From Clostridiaceae bacterium (lineage in GTDB: Bacteria > Bacillota > Clostridia > Christensenellales > CAG-917), in NCBI GenBank assembly GCA_031289315.1, contig JAITPR010000060.1, forward strand, positions 1 to 57,686: a DNA stretch of 57,686 nt. Reading direction: 5' to 3'. Position 1 is the stretch's first letter. The number at the start of each line of letters is the position of its first letter. This document shows positions 8,160 through 16,413 of the stretch, in pieces. The translations under genes and the position numbers were made by a program. The notes under the pieces were generated by a model. That model was not told where the DNA came from. It saw nothing but the letters and a program-made list of their open reading frames with translations, and ran no database searches.

Positions 8160-8305
8160 ATAAGTGAGGGGTTAACGCTGAATAAATTTAAAAACGCGGT
8201 TGACATTAAGGATTTATCCTGTGTCAACCGCGTTTTTCAAGTAATCAGGGTCAAGCGTCACGCTTGCGCGTTTTTTGGTTCTTTTTGCCGCATAGCAAAA
8301 AGAAC
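8160..8305 (-). repeat. Repeat family 2, copy B (inverted relative to copy A)
   Basis: On the minus strand this matches copy A across the GTTCTTTTTGC hairpin, the CGCGCAAGC linker, the AAAACGCGGTTGAC stem and the tail up to CACTTAT. Copies A and B enclose the three-gene cassette of 6695-8159. A further hairpin GTTCTTTTGACGCATGTC... lies at 8311-8338 beside ftsY. Confidence 0.8.
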
Positions 8306-8343
8306 AAGCGCGTTCTTTTGACGCATGTCAAAAGAACACAAAC

Positions 8344-9237
8344 TTAAAACAATGCCGCGATGAATTCGGAGGGGGAGAACGGAATTAGGTCGTCTATTTT
8401 TTCGCCGACACCGACGTAAACAACGGGAATTTCCTTTTCGCCGGCGATGGTAAACACGACGCCGCCCTTAGCTGTACCGTCAAGCTTAGTCAAAATTATG
8501 CCGTCGATGTCGATAGCTTCGCTGAAAACGTCCGCTTGCGCAACGGCGTTTTGTCCGGTGGTAGCGTCAAGAACGATAAACTTCCGATAATCCGCGTCGG
8601 GCATCTCACGCAAAACGACACGGTTTATCTTCTTTAATTCTTCCATTAAATTCTTTTTATTGTGAAGCCGCCCGGCGGTATCAATGAGAACCACGTCGGT
8701 ACCTTTTGCTTTGGCGGAGGAAATGGCGTCGAACACAACGGCAGCGGGGTCGCTACCCTCGGAGTGCTTAACAATTCTCACATCCGCGCGCTCCGCCCAA
8801 ATCTCCAGTTGCTCCGAAGCCGCCGCACGGAAAGTATCCGCCGCCGCAACCGTAACGCTTTTACCCTGCGTCTTGAACAGCTTAGCAAGCTTCCCTATGG
8901 CGGTGGTTTTTCCCACGCCGTTAACGCCGGACACAAGCAAGACCAACGGATAGGAATACTCCTCCAGCTCATAGTCAATCTCCGCTTTCATAATCTCTTT
9001 CAACAGCTCACGCGCGCCTGCCGGCTCCTTTACCTTGTGTCTGAAAACAGCCTCCCGCAATTCCTCCGTAACGCGCTCCGCCGTAACCGTGCCTATGTCC
9101 GCGGAAATCAATGCGGCTTCAAGCTCCTGATAAAAATCCTCGTCAAGCTTCTTTGCCGAAAAAACCTCAAACAGTTTTTTTGATATACTGTCGCGCGTTT
9201 TCTGCAATCCTTCCTTTATTTTCTGAAAAAATCCCAT
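8344..9237 (-). CDS. ftsY: Signal recognition particle receptor FtsY
   Basis: FtsY is the membrane-associated GTPase that docks SRP-ribosome complexes at the SecYEG translocon. The 297-aa product has the NG domain: N helices (residues 1-90), P-loop GVNGVGKTT (104-112), DTFRAAA (134-140), DTAGR (186-190) and TKLDG (250-254), ending with the family's IDDLIPFSPSEFI. The N-terminus MGFFQKIKEGLQKTR is the short amphipathic membrane-binding helix, without the long acidic A domain. ATG 9237 follows AGGAG with 8-9 nt; an upstream in-frame ATG is not needed. smc lies immediately upstream on the same strand, the usual Firmicutes pairing. Confidence 0.97.
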   Translation of the reverse strand: MGFFQKIKEGLQKTRDSISKKLFEVFSAKKLDEDFYQELEAALISADIGTVTAERVTEELREAVFRHKVKEPAGARELLKEIMKAEIDYELEEYSYPLVLLVSGVNGVGKTTAIGKLAKLFKTQGKSVTVAAADTFRAAASEQLEIWAERADVRIVKHSEGSDPAAVVFDAISSAKAKGTDVVLIDTAGRLHNKKNLMEELKKINRVVLREMPDADYRKFIVLDATTGQNAVAQADVFSEAIDIDGIILTKLDGTAKGGVVFTIAGEKEIPVVYVGVGEKIDDLIPFSPSEFIAALF

Positions 9238-9300
9238 ATACTTTTCTCCTAAACAACGAAAAATCCCCATTAGTTTTTCCGTTATTGATATATTGTTAAA

Positions 9301-9335
9301 CGCGCGCACTATACTTAAAATATAAATGCGCGCGC
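9301..9335. repeat. Inverted repeat between smc and ftsY
   Basis: CGCGCGCA at 9301-9308 and TGCGCGCG at 9327-9334 form an 8-bp GC stem around an AT-rich 18-nt loop. It may be an attenuating or processing hairpin between the two genes; there is no clear T-run. Confidence 0.5.
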
Positions 9336-9399
9336 ATATTTTTTTAATTGGGTGTGTGAACCCCGCATGAGGTAATTCACCGAACCTATCTTAGGTTTA

Positions 9400-12300
9400 T
9401 TAAGGTTTTTTGTTACCGTTGGCGTCGTCGTTGTTGCTGTCGTCGATTGAATGCTTAACCGCCTCCGCAAGCGCGACGGATACCACCTTAGAAACGCCCT
9501 TCTCCTCCATGGTTACGCCGTAGAGTGAGTTCGCGACTTCCATGGTCGGCTTCTTGTGGGTGATAACGATAAACTGCGTCTGGTCGGTAAAGCCCTGTAA
9601 GCATTGCCCGAATATGCGGCAGTTCGACTCGTCAAGCGGCGCTTCAATTTCGTCTAGCACGCAGAACGGCATGGGCTTTGTACGCAAAATCGCAAGGAGG
9701 ATGGCTATCACCAGCATGGCGCGTTCGCCGCCGGACAGCTGTGATAAGTGTTCTATTTTCTTTCCCGGAGGGCTTGCCTTTATGATTATTTCCGCGTCTA
9801 GCAGGGTTTCCTTGCCTTCTGGGATTTCCAACCGCATGTCCGCCTTGCCGCCTTCAAAAAGCTCCTTAAACAAAATCTTAAAGTTTTCGTTGATTTTGTT
9901 GAACGCCCTTTCGAACTGGTCGGTCATTTTGGTTATGAGTGTGTTGAGGCTGTTGGTCAGCTTCTCCTCCGCAAGCACAAGGTCGTCGTGTTGCGCCTTG
10001 TCGTGATTATAGACGGTTACAAGCTCCTCGTATTCCTCAAGCGCGTTGTGATTTACGTCGCCTAACTTTGTTCTTTCGGTTTTAAGCCGTTTTATTTCCG
10101 CGTCCGCTCCGGAGTGTACATATTCCTCCGACTTCCATCTGAGCGCACCCTCGTAGTTCAAGCCGTACTCCTCAAATATGTATTCGGAAAGGTTTTTGAT
10201 TTCGTTTTCCAAACGCTCGTAGGTGGCTTCCAACCGGGTCGTCGACTGTTTCAGTTCGCTTATCTCGTTCATAAGGAGATTGCGGTGGTTTTCCAACCCG
10301 GTCATAACCTCACTAAGCTGTTTCTTTTCGGTGTTGGCACGGTCAAGCTTTTCTTCAAGAAACTTGAGTTTTTCGCGTTCCTCCGGAGAAAGCTCTTTCT
10401 TCTTCAGGTTTACCTCGTGCTGGTCGATAAGCGCGGTAATCGATTTCAAATTAGCCTCGGTTTCCGCGGAAATTTGCTCGTTGTGCTTTAGTTCGACGTG
10501 TAGGCGTAGCAAGTCCTCGTCAAACTTGCCGATGGTATTTTTCAACTCCGTAACGGCTATCATCAAGCCGGTTTTTTGAGTTTCGTACTTCGCCTTATTG
10601 CGCTTAGCCTCGTCAAGCTCCGTCTGGGTCTGCTCCGACTTAGCCGCGGATTTGTCCTTGCGGCTCCGTAGCTGCGCTTCCGTACGGTCGATTAAATCTA
10701 TCTTGTCGGAGGCGTCCTTAACGGACCTAGTAAGCTCTTCAAGCTCCTTATTCTTTTCGACAAGCTGTACCTCTAAGGTATCCGCCAACGACTTCGCCGC
10801 GTCGCGCTTTTGCCGCGCAAGGTCTATAGCCGTGTTAAGCTTGCTCACCTCTTCCGCATAGGTCTGTATGCTTTCGGTAAGCCCGGCAAGCGACGCTTCC
10901 GCCGCCGCCTTTGCGCGCTCTATTATGGAAAGCTTCTTTTCCAGTTCGACACTCTTTGCCTTTAAGTCGACGATCTCCTTTTCCAACTGGAGGATGGATG
11001 AACCGGCGGTATTTCTAGAACCGCCCGTCATCGCGCCGCCCGCATGCACGACGCTTCCATCCAGCGATACGATTTTAACCTGCTTGTTGTACTTGCGGCT
11101 CAAGTCCACCGCTATGTCGTAGTTTGTCGTAACGACGGTGTTGCCCAAAAGATGTCTTAATACCGGACGGAACCGCTCTTCGCAGGTGATTATGTCCGCG
11201 GCGGTACCCAACACGCCCTGCTCTCTTAAAATCGGAGCAAGGTTGTATCCCAGTTCGCGCGGCTGTATGGAGCGCAAGGGAAGAAACGTCATGGCATGGT
11301 ACTGCTTACGCTTTAGGTATCCTATTAAGAACTTCGCGTCATCGTCGTTTTCGGTGACGATATTTTGCAGCGACGCGCCCAACGATACGTCGATTGCCAC
11401 GGCGTACTCCGTTGGAACCTTTATGATTTCCGCGACGGTACCCAAAATTTTGGAAGCCAATTCAGGGTCGCGTTTGGCGTCCCTCATTAACATCCTTATG
11501 GTGTCGTTGTAGGCGTTGTAGTTGTTTTTAGAGTCCTCGTACGTCTTAAGTCTGGCATCCACGGACGCCTTTAAGGGTATAAGCTTCATTACGCTGTCCG
11601 CGTATTCTCGCGCGGAATTCTCCGCGTCCTTTTTTTCCTCAACGGCTTCGCTGTATGCGTCCGCCGCTTTCTTTTTCTTAAAGGTAAAGCTTGTCAGGTT
11701 GCCGTCCTGAACGGCGAATTCGGTCTTTTCCGCGTCGTAGGAGGTCTGAGTTTTTTCCTGCTCCTGCTTAACATGCTCCAACCTTTCGGCATTTAGGTCG
11801 CGCAAGGTTATGAGCGAACCTAAATTCTGTTTTAGGGCGGCAAGCTCTTCGAACGACAGCGAAACCATTTTTGCGGCGTCCTTTATGTCGGACTCACCGA
11901 CGGACAGTATGCCGTCTAGCGCCGCGCTTTTAGATGAAATCTCCTCAAGTTCCGCTTGCCTTTCCGACAACTCCTCCGCCTTTACCTCGCGGGCGTTCTT
12001 AATCTCGTTGGTGTCGCGGACGTTTTGCGCGGCTCTATCCCTGTACGCGCCCAGTTCACCCTTAAGACGCGACTCCTGTTCGCGCGCGTTATCCAAACGA
12101 ACGGCGAATTCCTTAACCTCACCCGCCGTCTTTTCATAGTAAACGCGCAACTCACCTAAGCTTTCCATGTGCTCGATTATGCTCTCGTCCGCCGCCGTAT
12201 ACTTCGCCTTTGCGCTTTCGTATTCGCGCCAAACGGTGGCAAGCGTGCTTTCCTTTTCCAGTATCGACGTCTTCGATTCGATAAGCTTGTCGGTTATACG

Positions 12301-13029
12301 CTCACGCTCCGCCGCTCCCGATTCGTACTTGAATAAAAATCTGTTTGCCTCTAAGGACTTCAACTGCGCGTAAATCTCGTCGTAGCGTCTTTTTATCTCG
12401 ACCTGCTTCTCCAGCGGACGCAACCGGCGCTCCATACCGTCAAGCACGATTTCGATGCGCTCCAAATTGCTCTTAGTTACGCCTAATTCCTTTTCAATGT
12501 CCTCTTTGTCGTTTTTGAATTTGGAAATCCCCGCCGCCTCTTCAAAAATAAGCCGACGTTCGGAGGGCTTCGCGGAGAGGATTTCATCCCCCTTGTTCTG
12601 CCCTATTATGGAATAGCCTTCCTTGCCTAAGCCCGTGTTGTACAACAGGTTGATGATGTCGCGGCGCTTGCAAGGGTTGCGGTTTATAAAATAGTCGCTT
12701 TCGCCCGACTTATCCATTTTGCGCGTAAAAATAAGCTCGTCAAAATCAATAGTAAAAATGCGGTCGGCATTGTCGAAATGCAACGACACCTCGCAATATG
12801 ACTGTGATTTCCTCGTTTCCGTTCCGCTAAATATAACGTCTCTCATGACGGGGCTTCGGAGTTGTCTAGCGCTGCCTTCGCCCAAAACCCATCTGATAGC
12901 GTCCGCAACGTTGCTCTTGCCGCAACCGTTGGGACCGACTATCGACGTTATATCGCCGGTAAAATTGATAACGGTCTTGTCCGCAAAGGACTTGAAGCCG
13001 TATATTTCTATCTTCTTAAAATTCAGCAT
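9400..13029 (-). CDS. smc: Chromosome segregation protein SMC
   Basis: SMC is the ATP-driven condensin subunit that organises and separates chromosomes. The 1209-aa length is normal. Residues 32-39 are the Walker A GPNGCGKS; long coiled coils flank a hinge at about 500-660 (GYLKRKQYHAMTFLPL and the glycine-rich VVHAGGAMTGGSRN are visible). The ABC signature LSGGE is at 1098-1102 and Walker B CVLDEIE at about 1123-1129, followed by VITHKKPTM. The C-terminal tail is Asn/Asp-rich. ATG 13029 is preceded by GAGGAAGT. In many Firmicutes rnc precedes smc directly; here about 3.4 kb with a ncRNA candidate, a phosphoesterase, a pseudogene and an oadB/G pair separates them. Confidence 0.98.
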   Translation of the reverse strand: MLNFKKIEIYGFKSFADKTVINFTGDITSIVGPNGCGKSNVADAIRWVLGEGSARQLRSPVMRDVIFSGTETRKSQSYCEVSLHFDNADRIFTIDFDELIFTRKMDKSGESDYFINRNPCKRRDIINLLYNTGLGKEGYSIIGQNKGDEILSAKPSERRLIFEEAAGISKFKNDKEDIEKELGVTKSNLERIEIVLDGMERRLRPLEKQVEIKRRYDEIYAQLKSLEANRFLFKYESGAAERERITDKLIESKTSILEKESTLATVWREYESAKAKYTAADESIIEHMESLGELRVYYEKTAGEVKEFAVRLDNAREQESRLKGELGAYRDRAAQNVRDTNEIKNAREVKAEELSERQAELEEISSKSAALDGILSVGESDIKDAAKMVSLSFEELAALKQNLGSLITLRDLNAERLEHVKQEQEKTQTSYDAEKTEFAVQDGNLTSFTFKKKKAADAYSEAVEEKKDAENSAREYADSVMKLIPLKASVDARLKTYEDSKNNYNAYNDTIRMLMRDAKRDPELASKILGTVAEIIKVPTEYAVAIDVSLGASLQNIVTENDDDAKFLIGYLKRKQYHAMTFLPLRSIQPRELGYNLAPILREQGVLGTAADIITCEERFRPVLRHLLGNTVVTTNYDIAVDLSRKYNKQVKIVSLDGSVVHAGGAMTGGSRNTAGSSILQLEKEIVDLKAKSVELEKKLSIIERAKAAAEASLAGLTESIQTYAEEVSKLNTAIDLARQKRDAAKSLADTLEVQLVEKNKELEELTRSVKDASDKIDLIDRTEAQLRSRKDKSAAKSEQTQTELDEAKRNKAKYETQKTGLMIAVTELKNTIGKFDEDLLRLHVELKHNEQISAETEANLKSITALIDQHEVNLKKKELSPEEREKLKFLEEKLDRANTEKKQLSEVMTGLENHRNLLMNEISELKQSTTRLEATYERLENEIKNLSEYIFEEYGLNYEGALRWKSEEYVHSGADAEIKRLKTERTKLGDVNHNALEEYEELVTVYNHDKAQHDDLVLAEEKLTNSLNTLITKMTDQFERAFNKINENFKILFKELFEGGKADMRLEIPEGKETLLDAEIIIKASPPGKKIEHLSQLSGGERAMLVIAILLAILRTKPMPFCVLDEIEAPLDESNCRIFGQCLQGFTDQTQFIVITHKKPTMEVANSLYGVTMEEKGVSKVVSVALAEAVKHSIDDSNNDDANGNKKP

Positions 13030-13164
13030 ACTTCCTCATATATTTAAAAGTCCGCGCAATACCCTTACGACGCGTCCATACTCTTGTCTTTGACGACGCG
13101 CTCACGCAACTGCATTCTAAACCCGTTCGGTTTAAACGCGTACGCCTTTTAAAGCAAAAACGCG

Positions 13165-13445
13165 TATTTTGGGTATGCGGTTATCGGCGTACCCTAAGAT
13201 ACCGCCGACAGTGGTTAATATTTCCTCACCTTTCCCTAACACTTCAATGCAATTTTGAAGCCGCTACATAATGGGTTCTCCTCAAGGACACGCGGTTACA
13301 CTCACCTTTTTCAAGGCTCCCGTGCGACACGCGAAATTTATCTTTCCGAAAAGGTCTTATCCTCATTTTGCACGAACAAGCGCAAACCGAATTTTTTATC
13401 CTTTGGCTTATGGCGTGTACACTCGGATACTTCTTTGGATACAAT
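13165..13445 (-). ncRNA. Candidate structured non-coding RNA (about 280 nt)
   Basis: A near-consensus minus-strand promoter (TTGAAT at 13480-13475, 17-bp spacer, TGC-TATAGT with -10 at 13457-13452) drives a stretch with no credible reading frame. Reading the minus strand, one sees compact hairpins: CGTGTCGCACG, CCTTGAAAAAGG (GNRA-type loop), CTTCAA...TTGAAG and TCGGCG...CGCCGA. Near the end is a GGGTACGC/GCATACCC stem at 13171-13194, followed by a T-rich run. This pattern is typical of an abundant regulatory or housekeeping RNA. I cannot match it to RNase P, tmRNA, SRP RNA or 6S RNA by eye; raiA RNA is another family to test. It could alternatively be a long smc leader, as smc begins about 140 bp further on. 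Confidence 0.5.
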
Positions 13446-13451
13446 GTATTT

Positions 13452-13480
13452 ACTATAGCATATATAGCAAAAATATTCAA
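13452..13480 (-). promoter_or_regulatory. Strong promoter for the RNA upstream of smc
   Basis: On the minus strand TTGAAT, 17 bp, then TATAGT with an extended TGC just before it. There is no start codon with a Shine-Dalgarno within the next 280 nt, so the product is probably untranslated. Confidence 0.65.
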
Positions 13481-13597
13481 ACAATTTCAAGCGTATTGCC
13501 ACGTTTTTTTTAACGCGAATTTTCGCGCATTTTGCACTTGGTTTTTTTGACGAATGCCATTTTATGGATTGCAATACGCCCAACCGTACATTAAGGC

Positions 13598-14179
13598 TTA
13601 TATGCCGCCCCTACGCTTGATAGATTTTCCGTGTTCTTTATAAAACTTTTCCTTGTTTTCCTTTAACTGCGCAAGCGTTACCGGTAAAAATCCATTCACG
13701 TCTACTCCGGCGTTATACGCATACATATCCTGCAAAATAGAAAAACAATTCCCATTTTCATCTCTATATGTGCTATTATGGATATGACCGTGTACATGAA
13801 TTGAGCCATGCTGCGCCCTGTTCCAGCTGAGCATCGGATAATGGCAAAGCACAACGGTTGTGCCGTCGTCAACTATTTCAGTAAGCGGCGAAACCGAAGC
13901 AAAAAAATCCTCCGGCTTAATATTTTTTATCCACACATGGTCGTGGTTTCCCATTATCAAATGCTTGGTTCCTTTCAATCTTAAAAGCACGGGTTTCATG
14001 GAAAACGCCGAACGGTAGCAAAAATCACCGACGACATATACGGTATCGTCAGTCGTAACCACGCTGTTCCAGTTTTTTATGAGCGTTTCGTTCATTTCCT
14101 CAATATTTGGAAACGGACGGTTGCAATACTTAATTACATTCTCATGCCCAAAATGTAAATCTGCCGTATAAAAAATCAT
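13598..14179 (-). CDS. Small metallophosphoesterase
   Basis: The 193-aa protein is a minimal calcineurin-like phosphoesterase with all blocks visible: ADLHFGHENVI, VGDFCYR, MGNHDHVW, LCHYPML and VHGHIHN. Such short stand-alone forms hydrolyse phosphodiesters or phosphomonoesters in the cytoplasm; many lie in phages or mobile DNA, but nothing phage-like is adjacent here. GAGGTGAATT precedes the ATG at 14179. The gene downstream is the ncRNA candidate; a decayed gene lies upstream. The substrate is unknown. Confidence 0.85.
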   Translation of the reverse strand: MIFYTADLHFGHENVIKYCNRPFPNIEEMNETLIKNWNSVVTTDDTVYVVGDFCYRSAFSMKPVLLRLKGTKHLIMGNHDHVWIKNIKPEDFFASVSPLTEIVDDGTTVVLCHYPMLSWNRAQHGSIHVHGHIHNSTYRDENGNCFSILQDMYAYNAGVDVNGFLPVTLAQLKENKEKFYKEHGKSIKRRGGI

Positions 14180-14290
14180 AATTCACCTCACTTCAAGGAG
14201 TTATCTTTTTATCACACCTATTAATCGGGTGTGCGAATTGTCTAAGCTAGCCGCTCACTCTTGTAATCAAGTTACCTTATGCACCCAATA

Positions 14291-14786
14291 TCAAAACACT
14301 ATTTTTGCCGCATACTCTGGGGTAAGCCCGGCGTTTGCTACGATGTCGGCAATCGCAGCGTAAATATCGGCATAGTCCTACGGCGGAAATCAAACCGTTG
14401 AACCGTGTACCGAGCCGCCTATATAGCTGTCGCCCATATCGACATACGCTTACGGGTACATCGTTTGAGCGCGCCTTGTAATACAAATAGCCGGTTCCTT
14501 TATCGTAATACCATTCTCCTCCGGCGTCGATAAATTCAAACGAATTTTCCAACCGATAGCGGTGACCGCCCACGTTACTCAACCCTATTATGTCCACCTG
14601 CGCGCTTTGAAGCGGTTCTAATTCCGGAGTGCTTATATAGGCTTTTGTTTTGTCGTCGGAAATTGCGGATATACACAGTGCTATCGGTTGTACTCTCGTC
14701 GATGCTACCGTTTCCGCAAGCGGCTGAACCTACTATAATGCCTAAAAGCAGTATGATAGCGGACAGTAATTTAATAGTTTTTTCAT
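14291..14786 (-). pseudogene. Decayed lipoprotein gene with beta-helix-enzyme-like segment
   Basis: Reading the minus strand from ATG 14786, coding sense jumps between frames. MKKLLN is followed, after a shift, by a lipoprotein signal (IIVGSAACGNGS). After another shift come ISDDKTKAYISTPELEP and ENSFEFIDAGGEWYYDKGTG, a phrase typical of right-handed beta-helix glycoside-active proteins. Further shifts are needed for DMGDSYIGGSVHGSTV and a final AAIADIVANAGLTPEYAAKI. Stops interrupt every frame. The original protein was probably a secreted lipoprotein acting on carbohydrates; most of its middle is missing. Confidence 0.7.
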
Positions 14787-14878
14787 AAGCGGAAGCCTCT
14801 CAAACAATTATATCACCTCAACCTAAAAAAACAAATTAAATTATTTCTATCGTTTAATTCCGACTTCATATTAATCGT

Positions 14879-14907
14879 TTGCCTTTATTGCTTTAAGAGT
14901 TTATAAT
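14879..14907 (+). promoter_or_regulatory. Promoter of the oadB/oadG-like operon
   Basis: TTGCCT (14879-14884), 17-bp spacer, TATAAT (14902-14907). The leader carries GGAGG shortly before the ATG at 14941. Confidence 0.7.
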
Positions 14908-14940
14908 AATTTCTGTTTTCACGGAGGTTAAGAATAATAT

Positions 14941-16071
14941 ATGGATTTTCTTACGGAAGGACTAAAACACATTACATGGGAGCAAGCCGTAATGTGGCTT
15001 ATAGGCGGCGTTCTCATTTTTCTTGCCATCAAGAAAAAATTGGAGCCGGCATTACTGCTTCCCATGGGCTTCGGCGCGATACTCGTCAACCTGCCCTTAT
15101 CCGGCGCGGTAGGCTTTCAGGAGGGTACGCAAGGCATACTTGACTGGCTGTTCTCCGTGGGCATAAACGCGTCCGAAGCCATGCCGCTTCTTCTGTTTAT
15201 CGGCATAGGCGCCATGATTGACTTTGGACCGCTGCTTTCAAACCCGAAGCTGTTCTTCTTCGGCGCCGCCGCTCAAGTCGGAATATTTATAACCTTTATA
15301 CTGGCGACGCTCATAGGCTTTGAGCTTAAAGACGCCGCGTCCGCAAGCATCATAGGCGCGGCGGACGGTCCCACCGCAATTTTAGTTTCGCAAGTGCTGC
15401 AAAGCAAGTACATGCCGGCAATAGCCGTGGCGGCGTACTCCTATATGGCTTTAGTACCCATAATCCAGCCCGCCGCAATCAAACTCGTAACTACTAAAAA
15501 GGAACGCGCAATAAAAATGGCGTACCGCCCCGAATCCGTCTCCAAACTGACAAAAATCCTGTTCCCCATCATCGTTACCGTAATAGCCGGGCTGGTGGCT
15601 CCCGCCTCCGTAGCGCTCGTCGGCATGCTGATGTTCGGCAACCTGATACGCGAATGCGGCGTGCTCGACAATCTCTCCGAAACCGCACAAACTACCCTTG
15701 CTAACCTCGTCACACTTCTACTCGGTATTACCATAGCCGCGTCCATGACTGCCGAAGCCTTCATCAAATGGGAAACAATCGCCATCATGGGCTTGGGACT
15801 ATTCGCTTTCGTTTTCGACAGCATTGGCGGCGTTCTGTTCGCAAAATTCCTTAATCTCTTCCTCAAAGAAGGCAAAAAAATAAATCCGATGGTCGGCGCC
15901 GCCGGTATATCGGCGTTCCCGATGTCCGCAAGGGTAATACAAAAAATGGGGCTTGAAGCCGACCGCTCTAATCACCTGCTCATGCACGCCGTCGGCGCAA
16001 ACGTGTCCGGACAAATTGCCTCCGTCGTGGCGGGCGGTATCATATTGTCTATCGTTCCCGGGCTACTTTAA
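14941..16071 (+). CDS. oadB: Sodium-translocating decarboxylase beta subunit (OadB/GcdB/MmdB family)
   Basis: Beta subunits of oxaloacetate, methylmalonyl-CoA or glutaconyl-CoA decarboxylase couple decarboxylation of carboxybiotin to Na+ export. The 376-aa protein is almost all membrane helices and shows the family hallmark SIIGAADGPTAILVSQ and a second conserved helix region with GAAGISAFPMSARV near the C-terminus. Length and start (ATG after GGAGG) are normal. A gamma-like subunit gene follows by 18 nt. The alpha (carboxyltransferase) and biotin carrier genes are not in the window, so the substrate cannot be assigned. The pair sits between smc and rnc, genes that are often adjacent, which suggests insertion or rearrangement. 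Confidence 0.93.
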   Translation: MDFLTEGLKHITWEQAVMWLIGGVLIFLAIKKKLEPALLLPMGFGAILVNLPLSGAVGFQEGTQGILDWLFSVGINASEAMPLLLFIGIGAMIDFGPLLSNPKLFFFGAAAQVGIFITFILATLIGFELKDAASASIIGAADGPTAILVSQVLQSKYMPAIAVAAYSYMALVPIIQPAAIKLVTTKKERAIKMAYRPESVSKLTKILFPIIVTVIAGLVAPASVALVGMLMFGNLIRECGVLDNLSETAQTTLANLVTLLLGITIAASMTAEAFIKWETIAIMGLGLFAFVFDSIGGVLFAKFLNLFLKEGKKINPMVGAAGISAFPMSARVIQKMGLEADRSNHLLMHAVGANVSGQIASVVAGGIILSIVPGLL

Positions 16072-16089
16072 TCTCCGGAGGGTCTATCT

Positions 16090-16377
16090 ATGAATTTATT
16101 ATTAAGCGCCGTCAACACCGAAAACATTCGGCAAGCCGCTATGATTTTGTGGCAAGGTATGTTGGGTATATTTATCGTTATGACGGTTATATTTTTAGCC
16201 GTTAAACTCCTTAATCTCTTCCCCAAAATCTCTTCCTACGCCGATAACCCCGATGCCTTCGATGAGAAAACCCTCTTCGTCAAAATCATGCGCACTAAAC
16301 CTATGTCCGCCCTCTGCAAAAAAATTACTACCCGTCGCGACCGTCGCGCCGCTAAACTTGATGATATTGAGGATTGA
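16090..16377 (+). CDS. OadG-like small membrane subunit
   Basis: The 95-aa product has one strong N-terminal membrane helix (MILWQGMLGIFIVMTVIFLA) followed by a charged cytoplasmic tail. This is the layout of OadG/gamma subunits, which hold the decarboxylase alpha and beta subunits together. Sequence conservation in this family is low; the assignment rests on layout and on position 18 nt after oadB. GGAGGGTC precedes the ATG. A hairpin (16382-16409) follows the stop. Confidence 0.75.
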   Translation: MNLLLSAVNTENIRQAAMILWQGMLGIFIVMTVIFLAVKLLNLFPKISSYADNPDAFDEKTLFVKIMRTKPMSALCKKITTRRDRRAAKLDDIED

Positions 16378-16381
16378 GTAT

Positions 16382-16409
16382 AGTTCCTTTTGGACGCCCA
16401 AAAGTAACT
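16382..16409. terminator. Hairpin between convergent oadG-like gene and rnc
   Basis: AGTTCCTTTTGG and CCAAAAGTAACT make a 12-bp stem with one mismatch. It lies just after the oadG-like stop and just before the end of rnc, so it can serve both strands. It is related to the hairpins at 6498 and 30046. Confidence 0.55.
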
Positions 16410-16413
16410 GCAC

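Noticed and set aside
9348..9390. Additional family 1 repeat copy (GGGTGTGTGAACC...)
   Set aside because: Only the first few bases match; the right arm is missing. The similar fragment at 14228 is equally weak.
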